Assembly (NCBI RefSeq): GCF_028463845.1
Contig: NZ_CP116805.1
Span: 2,046,001 to 2,110,000 of the forward strand
Direction of reading: 5' to 3'
Origin: Gimibacter soli
Lineage (GTDB): Bacteria; Pseudomonadota; Alphaproteobacteria; Sphingomonadales; Kordiimonadaceae
DNA length: 64,000 nucleotides
Translations under genes and position numbers: made by a program
Shown: positions 46,169 through 54,476 of the stretch, one piece after another
Numbering within the stretch: position 1 is the stretch's first letter
How the letters are laid out: every line of letters begins with the position of its first letter
Notes under the pieces: model-generated
What the model saw: only the letters and a program-made list of their open reading frames with translations
The model's database searches: none
What the model was told of the DNA's origin: nothing

Positions 46169-46546
46169 CCTGATCTTGCGGTTCCCGAGGATTGCGTCTT
46201 CAAGATTCCAGGCCAGCATCATGATTTCAGCGACCAATGCAGGCGTGTGGCCGCATTCCCTGAGCGCAGCTTCAAGGTTCGTCATCGTATGGCTGAAATG
46301 GTCGTGATTGAGGCCGTGGTCCCGCACCAGATGTGCGTGCGATTCCTGCAGATAGAAGGCGACACCGGTGGTTTGGCCACAGAACAGCATGGTCAACAGG
46401 CTGCGCTGCATCTGCTGGATGCGGGGTAGTTTGGCGTTGGAAAAGAAGGGCCGGGTGACCGGATCTTCCAGTTGTTTGCGGTAGAAAAGATCAATGATCT
46501 TGTCGAGCGACTCCTGGTCCCCCAACCGGTCAAGAATGGTCAGCAT
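46052..46546 (-). CDS. Truncated haemoglobin-like protein with a C-terminal extension
   Basis: 164 residues. The first 120 resemble group 1 truncated globins: IIDLFYRKQLEDP gives the B10 Tyr22, TRPFF follows, and SHAHLVRDHGLNHDHF aligns with the proximal-His region, making His70 the likely haem ligand. The rest (127-164) is a hydrophilic tail that lies wholly antisense to the permease gene. Such globins bind O2 or NO, but the role here is unknown. It is divergent from haem A synthase. Confidence 0.8.
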   Translation of the reverse strand: MLTILDRLGDQESLDKIIDLFYRKQLEDPVTRPFFSNAKLPRIQQMQRSLLTMLFCGQTTGVAFYLQESHAHLVRDHGLNHDHFSHTMTNLEAALRECGHTPALVAEIMMLAWNLEDAILGNRKIRSMQGTLVDALRLHEESLGGPDAVVKRDPHANEPDKADE

Positions 46547-46607
46547 AAGCTTTCCCCATATACCCTATCTTCCCATAAGGCGCTGGAATTATGGGTGCCT
46601 CCGTTGG

Positions 46608-46635
46608 TTGTGTCAAATAAAACGCTCGCTAAAAT
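46608..46635 (+). promoter_or_regulatory. Weak candidate promoter for ctaA
   Basis: TTGTGT (46608-46613), 16 bases and TAAAAT (46630-46635) lie 72 bases before the ctaA ATG in the globin-ctaA gap. The -10 is good and the -35 poor. Confidence 0.35.
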
Positions 46636-46707
46636 TGTATTCAAATTCGACCCGAGGGGTGGTCGATTGCGCTTGCCCGCCGTGTGAATTGCCGGTAGCA
46701 AACCAAC

Positions 46708-47745
46708 ATGAACCAAAGTGCTGCTGATAAGAATTCCCGTGCCGTCGGCTATTGGCTGATGGCCGTTGCCGCTATCGTTTTCATCATGGTTGTGGTGGGC
46801 GGGATCACGCGCCTCACCGAATCCGGCCTTTCCATCGTGCGGTGGGAGCCCGTGACCGGCGCCTTGCCGCCGCTGACGGATGAGGCGTGGAAAGCCGAGT
46901 TCCAGATGTATCAGGAAAGCCCTGAATACAAGCTGAAGAATGCCGGCATGAGCCTTGAGGATTTCAAGGACATCTATTTCTGGGAATGGCTGCACCGGAA
47001 CATCGGCCGTTTCATCGGCCTTGCCTATTTCCTGCCGCTTGTCTGGTTCTGGGGACGGGGGCATATCCCCGAAGGATTGAAACCCCGGCTGGTCGTGCTG
47101 TTCCTTCTGGGCGGCGCACAGGGGGCGATGGGCTGGTACATGGTAATGTCGGGCCTTGTAGACGAGCCATCGGTCAGCCACTACCGGCTGACAGCGCACC
47201 TGAGCCTTGCCCTGCTGCTGTTTGCGCTTTTGTTCTGGACCGGCCTTTCGCTGCTGCGGCCGCGCCGGCAGGAAGCGCCAAAGGGGTTGAAGATACTTAC
47301 CCATATCAGCATGACCATACTGGTGCTGCAGATCGTCATGGGGGCGCTCGTTGCCGGGCTGAAGGCAGGCTATATCTTCAATACATGGCCGCTGATGGGT
47401 GACAGTTTCGTGCCGAGCGTGCTTCTGGATATGGAGCCCGTGTGGCGCAATTTCCTTGATAACGCCGTAACCGTGCAGTTCGATCACCGGATTGGCGCCT
47501 ATATACTGGCAGCACTTGCACTGGTCATCGGTGTGCGGGCGTGGGCGCAGGGCGGGCTTGTCCGTCAGGCGGGCGCCTTTGTGCTACTCACCGTTTTCGC
47601 CCAGATTGTGCTGGGCATTGTGATGCTGCTTGCCGAGGTGCCGGTTCACCTTGGTGCGGCGCACCAGGGCGGCGGGGTTGTTGTACTCGCCGCGTTTCTC
47701 AATCTGATGCATGTGATGCGAAAGGGGGCAGGGGATGCAGGATGA
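46708..47745 (+). CDS. ctaA: Haem A synthase (CtaA/COX15)
   Basis: 345 residues, eight membrane segments. CtaA oxidises the haem O methyl group to a formyl, giving haem A for aa3-type oxidases. Conserved His sites are seen in WEWLHRNIGRFIG, YRLTAHLSLAL, VQFDHRIGAYIL and HLGAAHQGGG; GGITRLTESGLSIVRWEPVTG is the family N-terminal signature. The ribosome-binding site is weak. It overlaps cutA by 11 bases. ctaB and the oxidase genes are not nearby. Confidence 0.95.
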   Translation: MNQSAADKNSRAVGYWLMAVAAIVFIMVVVGGITRLTESGLSIVRWEPVTGALPPLTDEAWKAEFQMYQESPEYKLKNAGMSLEDFKDIYFWEWLHRNIGRFIGLAYFLPLVWFWGRGHIPEGLKPRLVVLFLLGGAQGAMGWYMVMSGLVDEPSVSHYRLTAHLSLALLLFALLFWTGLSLLRPRRQEAPKGLKILTHISMTILVLQIVMGALVAGLKAGYIFNTWPLMGDSFVPSVLLDMEPVWRNFLDNAVTVQFDHRIGAYILAALALVIGVRAWAQGGLVRQAGAFVLLTVFAQIVLGIVMLLAEVPVHLGAAHQGGGVVVLAAFLNLMHVMRKGAGDAG

Positions 47746-48076
47746 GGATATCGTCCAGATCTATATGACAACCGATAGCGAGGATGTGGCGATCCATATC
47801 GCCACCACGCTCGTGAATGAACGCCTGATCGCCTGCGCCAATCTTACGAGCGGTACGCGGTCGATCTATCGCTGGGACGGCGCCATCCGGCTCGACCGCG
47901 AAATTACCATCATCATGAAGACGGTCAAATCCAGCGCCGAGGCGGCAGTCGCCCGCGCCAACGAGCTGCATACCTACGAAGTCCCCTGCATCGTCACCCT
48001 TGATGTAACGGGCGGCCATGCCGAGTATCTGAAGTGGGTGCGTGAGCAGACGGTGCCGGTGGCGGTTGGCTCCTGA
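47735..48076 (+). CDS. cutA: Divalent-cation tolerance protein CutA
   Basis: 113 residues, the usual length. CutA1 forms very stable PII-like trimers in the cytoplasm; a role in copper or other metal tolerance has been proposed but is not settled. Seen: VNERLIACANLTSGTRSIYRW, REITIIMKTVKSS and HTYEVPCIVTLDV, which are family hallmarks. It starts inside the end of ctaA. Confidence 0.93.
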   Translation: MQDEDIVQIYMTTDSEDVAIHIATTLVNERLIACANLTSGTRSIYRWDGAIRLDREITIIMKTVKSSAEAAVARANELHTYEVPCIVTLDVTGGHAEYLKWVREQTVPVAVGS

Positions 48077-48083
48077 CGACCGG

Positions 48084-49223
48084 TCAGGGCAGCCACAGAT
48101 TATAGATCGCGCCGGTGTCTGCACCGGCTGATCCTGTGTGCAGGGCGCCATCCGTGACGATCAGTGCGTGGCCGTCGCCTTTCAGCTCCCAGATATTGCC
48201 CTTCAGGAACACATTCATCCCCCAGCGGATATTGTGGGCGGTCGCTTGCGCGGGCAGGGCATATTTCTGCCATGCTTCGCCTTCGCTGATACGGCCAACA
48301 TCGGCGCGCCATGCGTCGCTTTCCGGCGTGTCATTCACATAGCCACCCCAGGGCGCGTCCCACGGGCCGGTAAGGAACGAGGGGACGAGCAGCAGGTCAG
48401 CACCCTGATCGGCGACGGCCTTGGTGGCATCCTCGAACCAGCTGTCGGCGCAGACAAGCACACCGACGGTGCGGCCCGCCGCCTTGAATACGGGTAGGAG
48501 GTCCGGTCGTCCCTTGGCGGTAAAGCCGACTTCGCTCGGGATCGGGTGGATCTTGCGCACGGCGTCTTCCATCGGCTTGCCATCGGGGCCGAACATGAAG
48601 GACGCGTTGTAAAGCGGTCCGTGGCCATAGGAGAGGGCGTCGTCGTCATAGATGCCGGCAGTCATCAGGAGCGTGGAGCCGGCGACGATATGAACGCCGT
48701 AATCACGCGCCAGCCGCCCGAAGATTTCGCCTGTCATGGCGGCCACATCCCCGGCACGGCTGCGGAATACGGCTGCAGCGGCGCGGTCGGCATCATGGAA
48801 AAGATAATAGTTTTTCAGGAAGGATGGCAGGTTCCAGGCAATGATCGGGACCATCGCACTGGCGGTGGAGCCTGCCTTGAGCACCCGTGGCTTCTGATCC
48901 GCCGCGATAAGCCATGTGCCGATATGTTCGGGGAAAAGCACGATCGTATTGGCGCCAAGCCAGCCACGCGACCGGGCCGCGTCCAGATAGCCGCGAAGCT
49001 TGGCTTCAAACCGTTCGGGTGTGGCGTAATCGAGCGTTTCCATGAAGGGCTCGATACCGACCACATTGCCAGTGGCGCCTGCTTCCGGGCCATAGCTTTC
49101 CGCGACAGAGAGATGCAGTTCGGGTGGTGTGTCGAGGTCGAGCGGCAGCCCCGGCCAGTAAAGGAAGGCAAGGACTGCCGCAATCAGGAAGGCGGCAGAA
49201 AGAAGGAGCCGCCGCAAGATCAT
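48084..49223 (-). CDS. Membrane-anchored carbon-nitrogen hydrolase (nitrilase superfamily)
   Basis: 379 residues. An N-terminal membrane segment (residues 4-22) places the enzyme domain in the periplasm. The Glu-Lys-Cys triad is Glu99 (VLFPEHIGTW), Lys224 (VRKIHPIPSE) and Cys258 (GVLVCADSWFED). Family enzymes cleave or transfer amide or nitrile groups. It is too short and has too few membrane segments to be Lnt, the apolipoprotein acyltransferase. It overlaps the reductase gene by four bases and lies downstream of it. The substrate is unknown. Confidence 0.85.
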   Translation of the reverse strand: MILRRLLLSAAFLIAAVLAFLYWPGLPLDLDTPPELHLSVAESYGPEAGATGNVVGIEPFMETLDYATPERFEAKLRGYLDAARSRGWLGANTIVLFPEHIGTWLIAADQKPRVLKAGSTASAMVPIIAWNLPSFLKNYYLFHDADRAAAAVFRSRAGDVAAMTGEIFGRLARDYGVHIVAGSTLLMTAGIYDDDALSYGHGPLYNASFMFGPDGKPMEDAVRKIHPIPSEVGFTAKGRPDLLPVFKAAGRTVGVLVCADSWFEDATKAVADQGADLLLVPSFLTGPWDAPWGGYVNDTPESDAWRADVGRISEGEAWQKYALPAQATAHNIRWGMNVFLKGNIWELKGDGHALIVTDGALHTGSAGADTGAIYNLWLP

Positions 49224-50236
49224 TCGTCAGCGACCTTGACGATCTGTTTGCCGAAATTCTTGCCTTTCAGCATGTCGATGAAGGCGGTCGGTGCATTCTC
49301 GAGGCCCTCGACCACGCTTTCGCGGTATTTAAGCTTGCCTTCCTGCAGCCACTTGGCGCCAACACCAATCCACTCGCGGCAGAGGTCAGGATAATTGACG
49401 ACAATGAAGCCTTGCATCTTGATGCTGCGGCCGACGAGCAGCACAAGGTTGCGCGGGCCAGCCGGCATTTCGTCGACCGTCAGGTTATAGTCGGCAATCA
49501 TGCCGCAAAGGGCGATGCGACCGTTGAAATTCATCATATTGATGACAGCTTCGAGCATCGGTCCGCCGACATTCTCGAAGTAGACATCGATGCCTTTCGG
49601 GTTGGCGGCCTTGACGGCGGCGAACAGGTTCTTTTCGGTCTTGTAGTTGAAGGCGGCGTCGAAGCCGAGCTCGTCCTTAAGATAGGCAACCTTCGCGTCG
49701 TCACCGGCGGAGCCTGCTACATGGCAGCCCATGTTCTTGGCGATCTGGCCGACGACCTGACCGACAGCACCGGAGGCCGCCGACACATAGACATTGTCGC
49801 CTTCCTTCATGTCTGCAATGCCCTTGAGGCCGACCCATGCGGTCATGCCCGGCATGCCGAGGATGCCGAGATAAAAGGAAAGGGGAGCAAGCTTCGGGTC
49901 AACCGGATTGAAGCCGGTGCCGTCGGTAACCTGATAGTTGGCCCACGCGCCCATACCGGTCAGGTACGTGCCCGCCGGGAACTTGCCGCCGTTCGATTCC
50001 TCGACACGCACAACGATGCCGCCAACGCAGGCTTCACCCAGTTTCCACGGGTCGGCATAGCTTTTGGCGTCATTCATGCGGCCGCGCATATAAGGGTCGA
50101 CCGACAGATACAGCGTTTTCACGAGCATCTGGCCCGGCCCGGGCGAGGGCATGTCTGCTTTCACATGCTCGAAATTGTCGGGCGTTACCCACCCGGTCGG
50201 GCGGCTTTTCAGGCGAATCTGATGGTTTGCCGTCAT
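49220..50236 (-). CDS. NADP-dependent oxidoreductase (CurA / PTGR-type MDR)
   Basis: 338 residues. A zinc-free medium-chain reductase: the N-terminal domain has RPTGWVTPDNFEHV and LYLSVDPYMRGRM; the nucleotide-binding region is VSAASGAVGQVVGQIAKNMG; DVYFENVGGPMLEAV follows. Relatives reduce the double bond of enones such as curcumin, prostaglandins or alkenals with NADPH. The 14-base palindrome 24 bases upstream suggests repressor control. The nitrilase-family gene follows, overlapping by four bases. Confidence 0.9.
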   Translation of the reverse strand: MTANHQIRLKSRPTGWVTPDNFEHVKADMPSPGPGQMLVKTLYLSVDPYMRGRMNDAKSYADPWKLGEACVGGIVVRVEESNGGKFPAGTYLTGMGAWANYQVTDGTGFNPVDPKLAPLSFYLGILGMPGMTAWVGLKGIADMKEGDNVYVSAASGAVGQVVGQIAKNMGCHVAGSAGDDAKVAYLKDELGFDAAFNYKTEKNLFAAVKAANPKGIDVYFENVGGPMLEAVINMMNFNGRIALCGMIADYNLTVDEMPAGPRNLVLLVGRSIKMQGFIVVNYPDLCREWIGVGAKWLQEGKLKYRESVVEGLENAPTAFIDMLKGKNFGKQIVKVADE

Positions 50237-50259
50237 CGGCGTGTCTCCCTCTCTTTACT

Positions 50260-50273
50260 GCACCAGCTGGTGC
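50260..50273. promoter_or_regulatory. Perfect palindrome, probable operator of the CurA-like gene
   Basis: GCACCAGCTGGTGC is a perfect 14-base inverted repeat lying 24 bases upstream of the minus-strand reductase ATG. TetR- or MarR-type repressors bind such sites and often control enone reductases. No regulator gene is adjacent. Confidence 0.55.
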
Positions 50274-50353
50274 GGAAATCCCCTTGAGGGGAGAATAGGA
50301 GGGCTTTTGCCGGGCTGCAAGCAGGGAAAAGTATAGGAAAATATGGGGTATTT

Positions 50354-50366
50354 AATTACCGTAATT
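50354..50366. promoter_or_regulatory. AT-rich palindrome in the CurA-rplM gap
   Basis: AATTAC-C-GTAATT forms a perfect 13-base inverted repeat within the AT-rich patch 50330-50400, which stands out from the GC-rich surroundings. It is about 60 bases upstream of the rplM promoter, where an activator or UP-element could act. Confidence 0.35.
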
Positions 50367-50418
50367 TTAAGTCATTGAATTTGCTATATTAAAAAACGCG
50401 ATAGCCGATAAATGGCCG

Positions 50419-50446
50419 TTGACAGCCGCAAGTTTCCGCCTATATT
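50419..50446 (+). promoter_or_regulatory. Promoter of rplM-rpsI
   Basis: Perfect TTGACA (50419-50424), a 16-base spacer and TATATT (50441-50446). It is the clearest sigma70-type promoter of the window, and predicts a leader of about 70 bases. Confidence 0.78.
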
Positions 50447-50465
50447 GCGCCTCCATAACGAAACC

Positions 50466-50505
50466 GGGCGTCTACGGGCGCCCAAAGTGTAACCCGGATA
50501 TCCGG
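50466..50505 (+). promoter_or_regulatory. Structured 5' leader of rplM-rpsI
   Basis: Two inverted repeats lie between the promoter and rplM: GGGCG (50466-50470) with CGCCC (50479-50483), and the perfect palindrome CCGGATATCCGG (50494-50505), which ends 17 bases before the ATG. Autogenous control by L13 is known in Escherichia coli; a similar leader is inferred. Confidence 0.4.
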
Positions 50506-50522
50506 AACCGAGGTCCATTGCG

Positions 50523-50981
50523 ATGAAAACCTATTCCGCAAAACCTTCGGAGATCGAAAAGAAGTGGGTTGTGGTTGATGCCGAAGGCGTCGTCCTCGGC
50601 CGCCTGGCACAAGCCATCGCCGTCGTTCTCCGTGGCAAGAACAAGCCGACCTACACCCCGCACATGGATTGCGGTGACAATGTCATCGTGATCAATGCCG
50701 AGAAGGTGAAGCTCACCGGCAAGAAGCTCTCCGACAAAGTTTACTATTATCACACCGGTCACCCCGGCGGGATCAAAGGCCAGACTGCTGGCGAGATCCT
50801 CGGCGGTCGTTTCCCGGAGCGCGTGGTTGAGAAAGCTGTCGAGCGCATGATCCCCCGTGGCCCGCTTGGCCGCCAGCAAATGCGCAATCTGCGCGTTTAT
50901 GCCGGCGCTGAGCATCCGCATGCCGGGCAAGAGCCGACTGTGCTCGATGTCGGCGCGATGAATCCCAAGAACAAGAGGTAA
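50523..50981 (+). CDS. rplM: 50S ribosomal protein L13
   Basis: 152 residues. L13 is an early assembly protein of the 50S subunit. Family segments: [52 protein letters not shown] and [20 protein letters not shown]. rpsI follows five bases later, the universal bacterial arrangement. Confidence 0.98.
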   Translation: MKTYSAKPSEIEKKWVVVDAEGVVLGRLAQAIAVVLRGKNKPTYTPHMDCGDNVIVINAEKVKLTGKKLSDKVYYYHTGHPGGIKGQTAGEILGGRFPERVVEKAVERMIPRGPLGRQQMRNLRVYAGAEHPHAGQEPTVLDVGAMNPKNKR

Positions 50982-50986
50982 GCGCC

Positions 50987-51472
50987 ATGGCCGAACAAAA
51001 AGCCACGCTTCAGGATCTGAAGGAAATCACCGGCGACGCAGCTGTTGTCGAAGGTGCTGTCGAGCGCAAGCGCGTTGTAGACGCCCAAGGCCGTTCCTAC
51101 GCAACCGGCAAGCGTAAAGACGCTGTTGCCCGCGTATGGATCAAGCCGGGCAGCGGTAAAGTTACCGTCAACGACCGCGACCAGGAAGTCTACTTCGCCC
51201 GTCCGACCCTGCGTCTGATCGTTGATCAGCCGTTCCAGGTGACGAACCGCGCGAAACAGTATGACGTGATCGCAACCGTCTCCGGCGGCGGCCTCTCGGG
51301 CCAGGCCGGTGCAGTGAAGCACGGCATCTCGATCGCTCTGCAGCTTGCCGAGCCCGAGCTGCGCGGCGCGCTGAAGTCGGCTGGCTTCCTGACCCGCGAC
51401 AGCCGCGTTGTTGAACGGAAAAAGTACGGCAAGGCAAAAGCCCGTCGTTCGTTCCAGTTCTCGAAGCGCTAA
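50987..51472 (+). CDS. rpsI: 30S ribosomal protein S9
   Basis: 161 residues, longer than the usual 130 by an N-terminal extension of about 35 residues. The core contains [20 protein letters not shown] and [15 protein letters not shown], and the basic tail ends in [11 protein letters not shown], which reaches the P-site tRNA in known structures. The end residues are intact. A strong terminator follows. Confidence 0.98.
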   Translation: MAEQKATLQDLKEITGDAAVVEGAVERKRVVDAQGRSYATGKRKDAVARVWIKPGSGKVTVNDRDQEVYFARPTLRLIVDQPFQVTNRAKQYDVIATVSGGGLSGQAGAVKHGISIALQLAEPELRGALKSAGFLTRDSRVVERKKYGKAKARRSFQFSKR

Positions 51473-51496
51473 GCGACGCTGGTACAAATCATTCGG

Positions 51497-51526
51497 AAAG
51501 GCCGCCTTCGGGTGGCCTTTTCTTTT
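51497..51526 (+). terminator. Intrinsic terminator after rpsI
   Basis: AAAGGCCGCC (51497-51506), tetraloop TTCG, GGTGGCCTTT (51511-51520), then TCTTTT. Confidence 0.9.
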
Positions 51527-51603
51527 GTGGGCGGCGCTTGCCGCCCCAAACCCTTTGTGCGAGAGTTGCCGCCTCCTTAACCATGATGATGGGGGTCGGA
51601 CTC

Positions 51604-53565
51604 ATGCGTTATCTTGTGATCACCGCAGCACTCGCCGGCATGCTTGCCGGTTGCGACAAGCCGGACGCGCCCAAGGCGCCGGACGCCAAACCCGAAGCGC
51701 CGGCTGAAGTGGCTGCACCCTTCCGCACCTATACGGCGGAAGAACTCTTTAAAAGCACGGCAGTGGTGGCAGCAGCCCCGGCTGGCTTTGCCTTCTCGCC
51801 CGATGGCAGCAAAGTGCTGATGACCAGCGACGAAAGCGGCGCTTTCTCGGTTTATGCCGTCGATATTGCCTCGGGCACGCAGGAGCGGCTGACGACACCC
51901 GAGGGCAACTCACACTTTGCCGACAGCTATTTCCCGGCGGACGGACGCATCCTTTTCCATGCCGACAAGGGCGGCGACGAGCTTGACCATATCTGGGTCC
52001 GCGAGGAAGACGGCAGCGTCAAGGACCTGACAGCAACCGAAAACACCAAGGCGTCGTTCGGAGGCTGGTCCGCTGATGGCAGCGCCTTCTATGTGCTGAC
52101 CAACGAGCGCGACCCCAAGGCATTTGACCTTTACCGCTATGCTGCGAGCGACTATGCCCGCACGCTTGTGTTCCAGAATGACGATGCGCTTGATGTCTCG
52201 GCGATGAGCCGCGACGGTCGCTGGCTGGCCTTCACCCGACCGCGGACCAGTGCCGATTCCGATATTCTGGTGGCGGACCTGACGGCTGAAAAGCCCGAGC
52301 TGAAACTGATCAGCGAGCATGAAGGCAATATCAGCTATGGCGTTTATGCCTTCACGCCCGATAGCGCGAAACTCATTTACGCCACCGACGAACACGGCGA
52401 GTGGAACGAGGCCTGGTCCTACGATCTCGCGACTGGCGAGAAGGCACCCTATATCGCCGCCGACTGGGATGTTTCCTTCGTCGATTTCTCCGCCACCGGC
52501 GCCTATCGCTACAGTGGCATCAACGAAGATGCAGTGACCCGCGTGACGGTCGAAAATATCGCGACCGGTGAAAAGATTGCCCTGAGCGGCTTGCCGGCAG
52601 GTGACCTTGCCAGTGTGCGCTTCTCGAAGGACGACAGCCGCATTGCCTTCATGGTGGATAGCGCCAAATCGCCGCGCGATCTCTATGTCGCCGATCTGGC
52701 AACCGGTGAGGCGAAGGTGCTGACCCACGCCATGAACCCGGCGGTGGACCCGTCCCATCTGGTGGAGCCGACGGTCGTTCGCTATGCAAGCTTCGACGGA
52801 ACCGAAATTCCGTCGATCCTTTACAAGCCGCAACAGGCGAGCGCCGAAAACAAGGTGCCGGCCATCGTGTTCGTCCATGGCGGGCCGGGCGGCCAAACGC
52901 GGGTCGGCTACAGCGGCATGATCCAGCATCTGGTCAATCATGGCTATGCGGTACTTGGTGCCAACAATCGGGGATCGTCGGGCTACGGCAAGAGCTTCTT
53001 CCATATGGATGACAAGCGCCACGGTGAGGGCGACCTGCAGGATATCGTCTGGGGCCGCAAATATCTGGAAAGCCTCGACTGGGTTGATGGTGACCGCGTT
53101 GCCATTGTTGGCGGCTCCTACGGCGGCTTCATGGTGGCAGCGGCCCTCGCGTTTGAGCCCGATGCGTTCGATGCAGGCATCAACATCTTCGGTGTCACCA
53201 ACTGGGTACGTACGTTGAAATCGATCCCGCCGTGGTGGGAGAGCTTCAAGGAAGCCCTTTATGACGAGATGGGTGATCCGGCGACTGACGAGGAACGCCA
53301 CCGCCGCATCTCGCCCCTGTTCCATGCCGCCAATATCACCAAACCGCTTCTGGTGGTGCAGGGGGCCAATGACCCCCGCGTGCTGCAGGTGGAAAGCGAC
53401 GAACTGGTGGCGGCTGTGCGCGCCAATGGTGTGCCGGTGGATTATCTGCTGTTCCCGGATGAAGGGCACGGCTTCCTGCGCAAGGAAAACCGCGTGGCGG
53501 CATCTGAACGCTATGTCACCTTCCTTGACCAGTATCTGAAGGGCAAGGAAGCCGCCGCCGAATAG
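51604..53565 (+). CDS. Lipoprotein S9 family serine peptidase (prolyl oligopeptidase type)
   Basis: 653 residues from ATG 51604; ATGs at 51583-51589 are alternatives. The lipoprotein signal MRYLVITAALAGMLAGC places it on a membrane facing the periplasm. The N-terminal beta-propeller (AGFAFSPDGSKVLMTSDESG and similar repeats) is followed by the alpha/beta hydrolase domain with Ser505 (GGSYGGFMV), Asp590 (GANDPRVLQ) and His622 (DEGHGFLRKE). Such enzymes cleave short peptides, often after proline; specificity cannot be read here. The gene stands alone between two terminators. Confidence 0.92.
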   Translation: MRYLVITAALAGMLAGCDKPDAPKAPDAKPEAPAEVAAPFRTYTAEELFKSTAVVAAAPAGFAFSPDGSKVLMTSDESGAFSVYAVDIASGTQERLTTPEGNSHFADSYFPADGRILFHADKGGDELDHIWVREEDGSVKDLTATENTKASFGGWSADGSAFYVLTNERDPKAFDLYRYAASDYARTLVFQNDDALDVSAMSRDGRWLAFTRPRTSADSDILVADLTAEKPELKLISEHEGNISYGVYAFTPDSAKLIYATDEHGEWNEAWSYDLATGEKAPYIAADWDVSFVDFSATGAYRYSGINEDAVTRVTVENIATGEKIALSGLPAGDLASVRFSKDDSRIAFMVDSAKSPRDLYVADLATGEAKVLTHAMNPAVDPSHLVEPTVVRYASFDGTEIPSILYKPQQASAENKVPAIVFVHGGPGGQTRVGYSGMIQHLVNHGYAVLGANNRGSSGYGKSFFHMDDKRHGEGDLQDIVWGRKYLESLDWVDGDRVAIVGGSYGGFMVAAALAFEPDAFDAGINIFGVTNWVRTLKSIPPWWESFKEALYDEMGDPATDEERHRRISPLFHAANITKPLLVVQGANDPRVLQVESDELVAAVRANGVPVDYLLFPDEGHGFLRKENRVAASERYVTFLDQYLKGKEAAAE

Positions 53566-53571
53566 GCAATG

Positions 53572-53601
53572 GGCGGAGGAGGGGATAACCTTTCCTCCGC
53601 C
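53572..53601 (+). terminator. Terminator after the S9 peptidase gene
   Basis: GGCGGAGGA (53572-53580) pairs with TCCTCCGCC (53593-53601), followed by TTTCCTT. Confidence 0.6.
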
Positions 53602-53667
53602 TTTCCTTGAAGCCGCCCACATTTCGTGAGAGGCTTGAAGCTGCAACATTTTCTCGGGGGAACGAGG

Positions 53668-54009
53668 ATGGATTTCAAGACATCGCTGCAAACCTGCTTC
53701 AACAAATTTCTGGTGATCGAGGGCCGTGCCCGTCGCTCGGAAGCCTGGTGGTTCTATCTTTTCTGCTTTGTAGCCAGCATTGTGCTGTCGCTGGTTTCAA
53801 GCGCGCTGCACTGGCTGTTCAGCATCGCGACGCTGGTGCCCACAATCACTGTCGGTATCCGCCGGCTGCAGGATACCGGCAAAAGCGGCTGGTGGCTGCT
53901 TCTGTCTTTTGTGCCGGTCGTTGGCTGGATCGCCGTGATCATCCTGCTGGCATTGCCCGGCACTCCTGGCCCCAATGAATATGGGGAAGACCCGACCATG
54001 GCCGCCTGA
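53668..54009 (+). CDS. DUF805 small membrane protein
   Basis: 113 residues from ATG 53668, which has GAGG directly ahead; the frame is open to 53626. Two or three membrane segments. DUF805 hallmarks: GRARRSEAWWFYLF near the start and RRLQDTGKSGWWLLLSFVPVVG in the middle, ending LPGTPGPNEYGEDP. The function of the family is unknown. Confidence 0.88.
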   Translation: MDFKTSLQTCFNKFLVIEGRARRSEAWWFYLFCFVASIVLSLVSSALHWLFSIATLVPTITVGIRRLQDTGKSGWWLLLSFVPVVGWIAVIILLALPGTPGPNEYGEDPTMAA

Positions 54010-54044
54010 GGCCTGAGTTAAAAATCTGAGGAAAGACGAATAAG

Positions 54045-54476
54045 ATGAATGTTCTTGGTAAAATCGTGCTCGGCTCCATCGTCGCGGGCTTGGCCTTTGG
54101 TTCCGTGGCGGCAAGCGACAGGACGCCCTCGAAGCCGGATGCGAAGGTCTATTTCATTTCGCCCGCTGACGGCGACAAGGTTGCCAGCACCTTTGTGGTG
54201 CGCTTCGGCCTTTCGGGCATGGGCGTGGCGCCTGCAGGCATTGAAAAGGAAGGTACGGGCCACCATCACCTGATCATCGATGCGCCTTTGCCGCCGTTCG
54301 ACGAGAATATTCCGATGGATGAAAACCATGTCCATTTCGGTGGCGGGCAAACCGAGGTGACGGTGACGCTGCCGGCTGGCAAGCATACGCTGCAGCTGCT
54401 TCTGGCAGACCAGAACCATATCCCGCACGATCCGCCGGTCTATTCCCAGCAGATCACCGTGACGGTGGCTGACTGA
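54045..54476 (+). CDS. DUF4399 periplasmic protein
   Basis: 143 residues with a signal peptide (GSIVAGLAFGSVAAS). The DUF4399 domain has FISPADGDKVASTFVVRFG, the His cluster EGTGHHHLIID, then ENHVHFGGGQTEV and LPAGKHTLQLLLADQNHIPH. The many His residues suggest metal binding, but no function is established for the family. Its end overlaps the convergent flavoprotein gene by 23 bases. Confidence 0.85.
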   Translation: MNVLGKIVLGSIVAGLAFGSVAASDRTPSKPDAKVYFISPADGDKVASTFVVRFGLSGMGVAPAGIEKEGTGHHHLIIDAPLPPFDENIPMDENHVHFGGGQTEVTVTLPAGKHTLQLLLADQNHIPHDPPVYSQQITVTVAD

